Position numbers and translations under genes: made by a program
Notes under the pieces: generated by a model
The model's input: only the letters and a program-made list of their open reading frames with translations
Database searches by the model: none
Told to the model about the DNA's origin: nothing
NCBI RefSeq assembly: GCF_010915705.1
Contig: NZ_JAAIKE010000010.1
Span: 1 to 64,000 of the forward strand
Direction: 5' to 3'
Source of the DNA: Pseudotabrizicola algicola
GTDB lineage: Bacteria; Pseudomonadota; Alphaproteobacteria; Rhodobacterales; Rhodobacteraceae
Length of the DNA: 64,000 nt
Shown here: positions 59,428 through 64,000 of the stretch, piece by piece
How the letters are laid out: each line of letters starts with the position of its first letter
Numbering within the stretch: position 1 is the stretch's first letter

Positions 59428-62400
59428 ATGGCCACGCTCGTCCTCGGCGCCGTCGGTTCCGCCATTGGTGGGGCCTTCGGCGGCGCAATCCTCGGCTTTT
59501 CTGGCGCTGCCATCGGCGGCTTCATCGGGTCTACCATCGGTTCGGTGGTCGACAGCTGGATCGTATCTTCGCTGGCTCCGGCGCAGAAGATCGAGGGCCA
59601 GCGCCTCGACAGCCTGCGGATCACCTCCGCGACCGAGGGCGCAATCATTCCCCGCCTTTACGGCCGCATGCGTATCGGCGGCAACATTATCTGGGCCACC
59701 GATTTCCGCGAGGAGACCAAGACCACGACGCAGGGCGGCGGCAAGGGTGGCGGGGGCGGTCGGGTCCAGACGACGGAATACCTCTACTATGCCAGCTTCG
59801 CCGTGGCGCTGTGCGAGGGGCCGATCACCGGCATCGGCCGCATCTGGGCCGATGGCAAGCCGCTCGACATGACCGGCATTACCTGGCGCTGGTATCCGGG
59901 GAACGAGACCCAGGGGGCCGACCCGTTCATTTCGGCGAAGATGGGGTCGGCCAACACGCCCGCCTATCGCGGCACCGCCTATGTCGTCTTCGAGGAACTG
60001 GCGCTTTCCACCTACGGCAACCGCCTGCCGCAGCTTTCGTTCGAGGTGTTCCGGCCGCTCGCAGATCCCGATACCGCCGAAGGGCTGGTGAAGGCCGTGA
60101 CCATGATCCCCGCCTCGGGCGAGTTCACCTATGCGACCGAGGCCGTGCGCAAGACGGTCGGGGCATCCACCACGGTTTTCGGCCAGACCACAGGCGGGAC
60201 GACATCATCCGAGAACCTAAACGCACTGCCGGATGAGGCCGACATCGTCGTGGCCCTCGATCGGCTTCAGGCCATGGCCCCGACCGTCGAGAGCGTCAGC
60301 CTCGTCGTCGCATGGATCGGCGACGATCTGCGCGCGGGCTCCTGCAAGGTGCGGCCCGGTGTCGAGGTGTCGGCCAAATCGACCACGCCCGCCAGCTGGT
60401 CGGTCAATGGCGTCAGCCGCGCCAGCGCCTTCCTCGTCAGCCGCGACGAAGAGGGCCGCCCGGTCTATGGCGGCACGCCGTCCGACTTCGCGGTGGTTCA
60501 GGCCATCCAGGAGATGAAGGCGCGCGGACTGCGCGTCACTTTCTATCCCTTCATCCTGATGGACGTGTCGCCCGGCAACACGCTGCCGAACCCGTATTCC
60601 GACAGCGCCGCGGAGACGGGTCAGCCCGCGTTCCCCTGGCGCGGCCGGATCACCTGTTCTCCCGCCGCCGGTTTCGCCGGGACCGTGGACAAGACCGCCA
60701 CGGCCGCAAGCCAGGTCGCGGCGCTCTTCGGCGCGGCGACGCCTGCGAGCTTCAGCGTCTCGGGTCAGTCGGTTTCGTGGACCGGGCTATCGGGCGACTG
60801 GGGCCTGCGCCGCATGGTGCTGCACTACGCCCATCTCTGCGCGGCGGCGGGCGGGGTAGACGCCTTCCTGATCGGCACCGAGATGCCAGGGCTGACGACG
60901 ATCCGCTCGGGCGCCAGCACCTATCCGGCGGTGCAGGCCTATCGGGACCTGCTCGCGGATGTGCGCTCGATCCTCGGGTCGGGGACGAAGATTGGCTATG
61001 CGGCGGACTGGAGCGAGTATTTCGGTCACCAGCCGGGCGACGGCAGCGGCGACGTGTTCTTCCACCTCGATCCGCTCTGGGCCGATCCGGAGATCGATTT
61101 CGTCGGGATCGACAACTACATGCCGCTATCGGACTGGCGGGACGGGTTCGAGCATCTCGATGCAGCCGAGGGCTGGCCCGCGATCCACGACCGCGCCTAC
61201 CTGCAGGGGAACATCACGGGCGGCGAAGGCTTCCACTGGTTCTACGCCAGCGCGGCGGACCGATCCGCGCAGGTCCGCACGCCGATCACCGACGGTGCCG
61301 CCAGCAAGCCGTGGGTCTTCCGCTACAAGGATCTGCGCGCCTGGTGGTCGAACGAACACTACAACCGCCCGGGCGGGGTGGAAAGCGGCACGCCGACGGC
61401 GTGGGCGCCGCAGTCCAAGCCGATCTGGTTCACCGAGCTCGGCTGTCCCGCCATCGACCGAGGGACGAACCAGCCGAACGTCTTCTTCGACCCGAAGTCC
61501 TCGGAAAGCTTCACGCCGCATTTCTCGCGGGGCTGGCGCGACGACGCGATCCAGCGCGCCTATCTCGAGGCGACGTACCTCTGGTGGGGCGAGGCCGCGA
61601 ACAACCCGGTGTCCTCGGTCTACGGCGGCCGGATGGTGCGTGTGCCGGAATGCGCCGCCTGGACCTGGGACGCGCGACCCTATCCGTTCTTCCCGGCGCT
61701 GACCGACGTCTGGACGGACGGAGCGAACTGGCGGCTTGGGCATTGGCTGACCGGGCGGCTCGGGGCGGTGTCGCTGGCGGCGCTCGTCCGCCATCTCTGT
61801 CTGCGCGCCGGGCTGCCCGAGTCCCGGATCGACGTCTCCGGCCTCTGGGGCGCGGTCGAAGGCTACGCGATCACGGCGCTCGAAAGCCCGCGCGCATCGA
61901 TCACGACGCTGTCGCGGCATTTCGGCTTCGACGCTGTCGAGACCGAGGGGGTGATCCGCTTCATCATGCGCGGCCGGGCCTCCGTCGCCAACCTAGCGCC
62001 CGACGATCTGGTGGCCGCCCGCGAGGGCGACATCCTCGAACTGACCCGCGGCCAAGAGACCGAACTGCCGCAGGCGCTGAAGTGGCAGGTCGCACGGGCG
62101 GACGAGGATTACGACGCGGCCCTCGTCGAGGCGCGGCGCATCACCGTGGACACGACGCGGATCGCCTCCGAGTCCTTCCCGATGGCGGTGCCGCCCGAGG
62201 AAGCCGAGCGCCGCTGCCGCCGCGCGCTGATGGAGGCGTGGGTCGGGCGCGAGTCGGCGGCATTCCGTTTGCCGCCCTCGCGGCTCGCGCTCGATCCGGC
62301 TGATGCGATCCGGTTCGCGCATGACGGACGGCTGGTCGATCTGCGGCTCGTCTCCATCGCCGATGCGGAAGCGCGCGGCATCGAGGCGGTCCGCCAGGAC

Positions 62401-63426
62401 CGCGCGACGTACGACCTGCCGCCCGGCGATCCCCGCCCGGCGTCGCTGACGCGGGCCGTGGTGTTCGGCGCGCCGGATGCGGTGCTGATGGACCTGCCGC
62501 AGCTGACCGAGGACCAGCCCGCGCATCGGCCGATGGTAGCGGCGCATGCCGTGCCGTGGCCGGGCGAGATGGCGGTGTTTCGCAGTCCTTCGACGGATGG
62601 GTTCGAGCTGCTGACCACGTTCGGCAGTCGCGCCCGGATCGGGGCTCTTGTCTCCGACTTCTTCGCAGGCCCCACCTCGCGCTTCGATCTCGGCAATGCG
62701 CTGGTGGTCGACTTGCTGACTGGCACGCTGGAGAGCGTCACCGACCTGACCCTGTTCGGCGGCGCCAATGCGCTGGCTATCGAGGGCGCGCCGGGCGTCT
62801 GGGAGATCGTGCAGGCGGGTGCGGCCGAGCTGCTGGCGCCCGGCCGGTATCGGCTGACCCGCTTGCTGCGGGGTCAGCGAGGGACCGAGGGTGCCATGGG
62901 CAATCCGGCTCCGGCAGGCGCGCGGGTCGTCGTACTGGACACCGCGCTGGCGTCTCTGCCGATCGCCGAGGCCGACCTCGGCATCCCGTGGAACTGGCGC
63001 GTCGGCCCGGCGAGCCGTTCGGTCAGCGACGAGACCTATGTCGCGCAGGCATTCACGCCGGTGGGCGTGGGGCTGCGGCCGTTCTCCGTCGCCCATGTCG
63101 AGCAGCCGTGGCGCACGCCGCGTACGCCCGGCGATCTGACGATCCGCTGGAAACGCCGGTCCCGCGCGCTGTCCGCCGACAGCTGGGGCGGGCTCGAGGC
63201 TCCGCTGGCCGAGGAACTGGAGGCCTACGAGGTCGAGATCCTCGACGGTGCCGCCGTGAAGCGCGTGCTGCCTGCGAGCACCACCAGCGCGGTCTACGCC
63301 TCGGCCCAGCAGACCGCCGACTGGGGCGCGCCGCTCGCCCCCGGCGACACGCTCGACGTCCGCATCTACCAGCTCTCCGCCCTCGTCGGGCGGGGCGCGT
63401 CCAAGACCGTCACCCTCACGTTCTGA
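59428..63426 (+). CDS. Large tail-tip protein (baseplate megatron, GTA g15-like)
   Basis: A 1332-residue baseplate protein of the GTA g15 type. The Gly/Ala-rich hydrophobic N-terminus (about 5-45) is followed by the tail-hub domain (LRITSATEGAIIPRLYGRMR), a TIM-barrel-like middle with DFVGIDNYMPLSDWRDG and PIWFTELGCPAID that resembles a glycoside hydrolase, and C-terminal tail domains with LTRGQETELPQALKWQV and ending DVRIYQLSALVGRGASKTVT. It should contact and penetrate the host envelope. The Glu in FTELGCP is a candidate catalytic residue. Confidence 0.93.
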   Translation: MATLVLGAVGSAIGGAFGGAILGFSGAAIGGFIGSTIGSVVDSWIVSSLAPAQKIEGQRLDSLRITSATEGAIIPRLYGRMRIGGNIIWATDFREETKTTTQGGGKGGGGGRVQTTEYLYYASFAVALCEGPITGIGRIWADGKPLDMTGITWRWYPGNETQGADPFISAKMGSANTPAYRGTAYVVFEELALSTYGNRLPQLSFEVFRPLADPDTAEGLVKAVTMIPASGEFTYATEAVRKTVGASTTVFGQTTGGTTSSENLNALPDEADIVVALDRLQAMAPTVESVSLVVAWIGDDLRAGSCKVRPGVEVSAKSTTPASWSVNGVSRASAFLVSRDEEGRPVYGGTPSDFAVVQAIQEMKARGLRVTFYPFILMDVSPGNTLPNPYSDSAAETGQPAFPWRGRITCSPAAGFAGTVDKTATAASQVAALFGAATPASFSVSGQSVSWTGLSGDWGLRRMVLHYAHLCAAAGGVDAFLIGTEMPGLTTIRSGASTYPAVQAYRDLLADVRSILGSGTKIGYAADWSEYFGHQPGDGSGDVFFHLDPLWADPEIDFVGIDNYMPLSDWRDGFEHLDAAEGWPAIHDRAYLQGNITGGEGFHWFYASAADRSAQVRTPITDGAASKPWVFRYKDLRAWWSNEHYNRPGGVESGTPTAWAPQSKPIWFTELGCPAIDRGTNQPNVFFDPKSSESFTPHFSRGWRDDAIQRAYLEATYLWWGEAANNPVSSVYGGRMVRVPECAAWTWDARPYPFFPALTDVWTDGANWRLGHWLTGRLGAVSLAALVRHLCLRAGLPESRIDVSGLWGAVEGYAITALESPRASITTLSRHFGFDAVETEGVIRFIMRGRASVANLAPDDLVAAREGDILELTRGQETELPQALKWQVARADEDYDAALVEARRITVDTTRIASESFPMAVPPEEAERRCRRALMEAWVGRESAAFRLPPSRLALDPADAIRFAHDGRLVDLRLVSIADAEARGIEAVRQDRATYDLPPGDPRPASLTRAVVFGAPDAVLMDLPQLTEDQPAHRPMVAAHAVPWPGEMAVFRSPSTDGFELLTTFGSRARIGALVSDFFAGPTSRFDLGNALVVDLLTGTLESVTDLTLFGGANALAIEGAPGVWEIVQAGAAELLAPGRYRLTRLLRGQRGTEGAMGNPAPAGARVVVLDTALASLPIAEADLGIPWNWRVGPASRSVSDETYVAQAFTPVGVGLRPFSVAHVEQPWRTPRTPGDLTIRWKRRSRALSADSWGGLEAPLAEELEAYEVEILDGAAVKRVLPASTTSAVYASAQQTADWGAPLAPGDTLDVRIYQLSALVGRGASKTVTLTF

Positions 63427-63436
63427 AGGCCATCAC

Positions 63437-64000
63437 ATGTCCGATGCCACGACCCATCTGCTGCTGCCCTTCATCCTGGCGGCGCAGGCCCAGAAGCATG
63501 TCACCCACAACGAGGCGCTGCGGTTCCTCGACGGGATCGTCCAGCTCTCCGTCCTCGACCGGGACCTGACAGCGCCGCCTGCCAGCCCGGCCGATGGCGA
63601 CCGTTACATCGTGGGATCGGGCGCGACGGGCGACTGGGCGGGCTGGGACCTGAACCTCGCGCTCTGGACCGACGGCGCATGGCTGCGTCTGCCGCCGCGT
63701 ACTGGCTGGCGGGCGTGGGTCGAGGACGAAGGATTGCTGCTGGTCTATGACGGCGCGGGCTGGGTCGGGACCACGCCGGCCGCGCTACAGAACCTTGCGC
63801 TGCTGGGGCTCGGCACGACGGCGGATGCGTCTAACCCGTTCTCGGCCAAGCTGAACGCCGCGCTCTGGACGGCGAAAACCTTGGCCGAGGGCGGGACCGG
63901 CGATCTGTTCTACACCATGAACAAGGAGGCTGCGGGCGACGATCTGGGCCTGACGCTGCAGACCGGGTTCGTGACCAAGGCGCTGGTGGGGCTCTTCGGC
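63437..64000 (+). CDS. DUF2793 protein, C-terminus beyond the window
   Basis: At least 188 residues of a DUF2793 protein. The N-terminus THLLLPFILAAQAQKHVTHN is highly characteristic, followed by DGDRYIVGSGATGDWAGW. In gene transfer agents and related phages this gene follows g15 and is probably a tail-fibre or receptor-binding component. It starts 10 nt after the megatron stop and is open to the right edge, so the receptor-binding C-terminus is not visible. Confidence 0.85.
   Translation, partial: MSDATTHLLLPFILAAQAQKHVTHNEALRFLDGIVQLSVLDRDLTAPPASPADGDRYIVGSGATGDWAGWDLNLALWTDGAWLRLPPRTGWRAWVEDEGLLLVYDGAGWVGTTPAALQNLALLGLGTTADASNPFSAKLNAALWTAKTLAEGGTGDLFYTMNKEAAGDDLGLTLQTGFVTKALVGLFG

Noticed and set aside
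41964-63437. Whole late region as a gene transfer agent
   Set aside because: Only the tail-tip genes look GTA-like. Terminase, gpW, portal and capsid are lambda-type, and integrase, repressor, replication and lysis genes indicate a prophage.

Overview
The window is GC-rich alphaproteobacterial DNA, most likely from the Rhodobacterales/Rhodobacteraceae (Rhodobacter, Paracoccus or Gemmobacter-like). The evidence is the gene content and order: obg-proB-proA, rplU-rpmA, a ChpT phosphotransferase, ornithine-lipid synthesis genes olsB-olsA, ctaA beside an M32 carboxypeptidase, and phage tail-tip genes of the kind found in the Rhodobacter gene transfer agent. No species name can be given from the sequence alone.

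Region 1 (1 to about 20090) is host chromosome. The left edge looks like the leader of an rRNA operon running leftward out of the window. Then come a ureohydrolase, a bactofilin, a thioesterase and enoyl-CoA hydratase pair, a leftward ctaA/M32 peptidase/MFS cluster, an isolated AbiV-type abortive-infection gene in visibly lower-GC DNA, a tRNA methyltransferase, a TMP-synthase-like gene, the ornithine-lipid pair, chpT, and the leftward cluster rplU, rpmA, two GNATs, obg, proB, proA. A DUF2059 secreted protein and tRNA-Ser(CGA) close the host part.

Region 2 (about 20500 to the right end) is a long, apparently intact prophage or phage-like element cut by the window edge. Its left end holds a leftward large serine recombinase with its usual small partners (HTH protein, DUF2924 protein, short acidic protein). 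Next comes a cargo slot with a 596-residue unrecognised protein that has a HEPN-type R-x4-H motif near its C-terminus. An S24-type repressor with overlapping divergent promoters follows. The rightward early operon (28.6-38.0 kb) encodes a Sak4-like ATPase, a probable ssDNA-binding protein, an SF2 helicase, a Cas4-like nuclease, a primase-helicase and a RuvC-like resolvase. A cluster of repeated CAGTTTCGG boxes lies beside the primase gene and may be the replication origin. Two orphan DNA methyltransferases follow.

The late region begins at about 41.96 kb: lambda-type small and large terminase, gpW, portal, a prohead protease/major capsid fusion, head decoration, head-tail joining proteins, tail terminator, tube, a tail-assembly chaperone with a programmed -1 frameshift site, and a tape measure. 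Two complete toxin-antitoxin pairs (HigBA-like and VapBC) are embedded in it on the opposite strand. The tail tip resembles gene transfer agent genes g12 to g15, and a lysis cassette (holin, lysozyme, nested Rz/Rz1 spanins) sits in the middle of it. The last gene (DUF2793) runs off the right end.

The observations most worth checking are the candidate HEPN defence gene, the CAGTTTCGG repeat cluster, the capsid fusion with an internal ribosome-binding site, the -1 frameshift site, the cytosine methyltransferase whose DNA resembles phage methyltransferases in two reading frames, and the toxin-antitoxin pairs in the morphogenesis operon.
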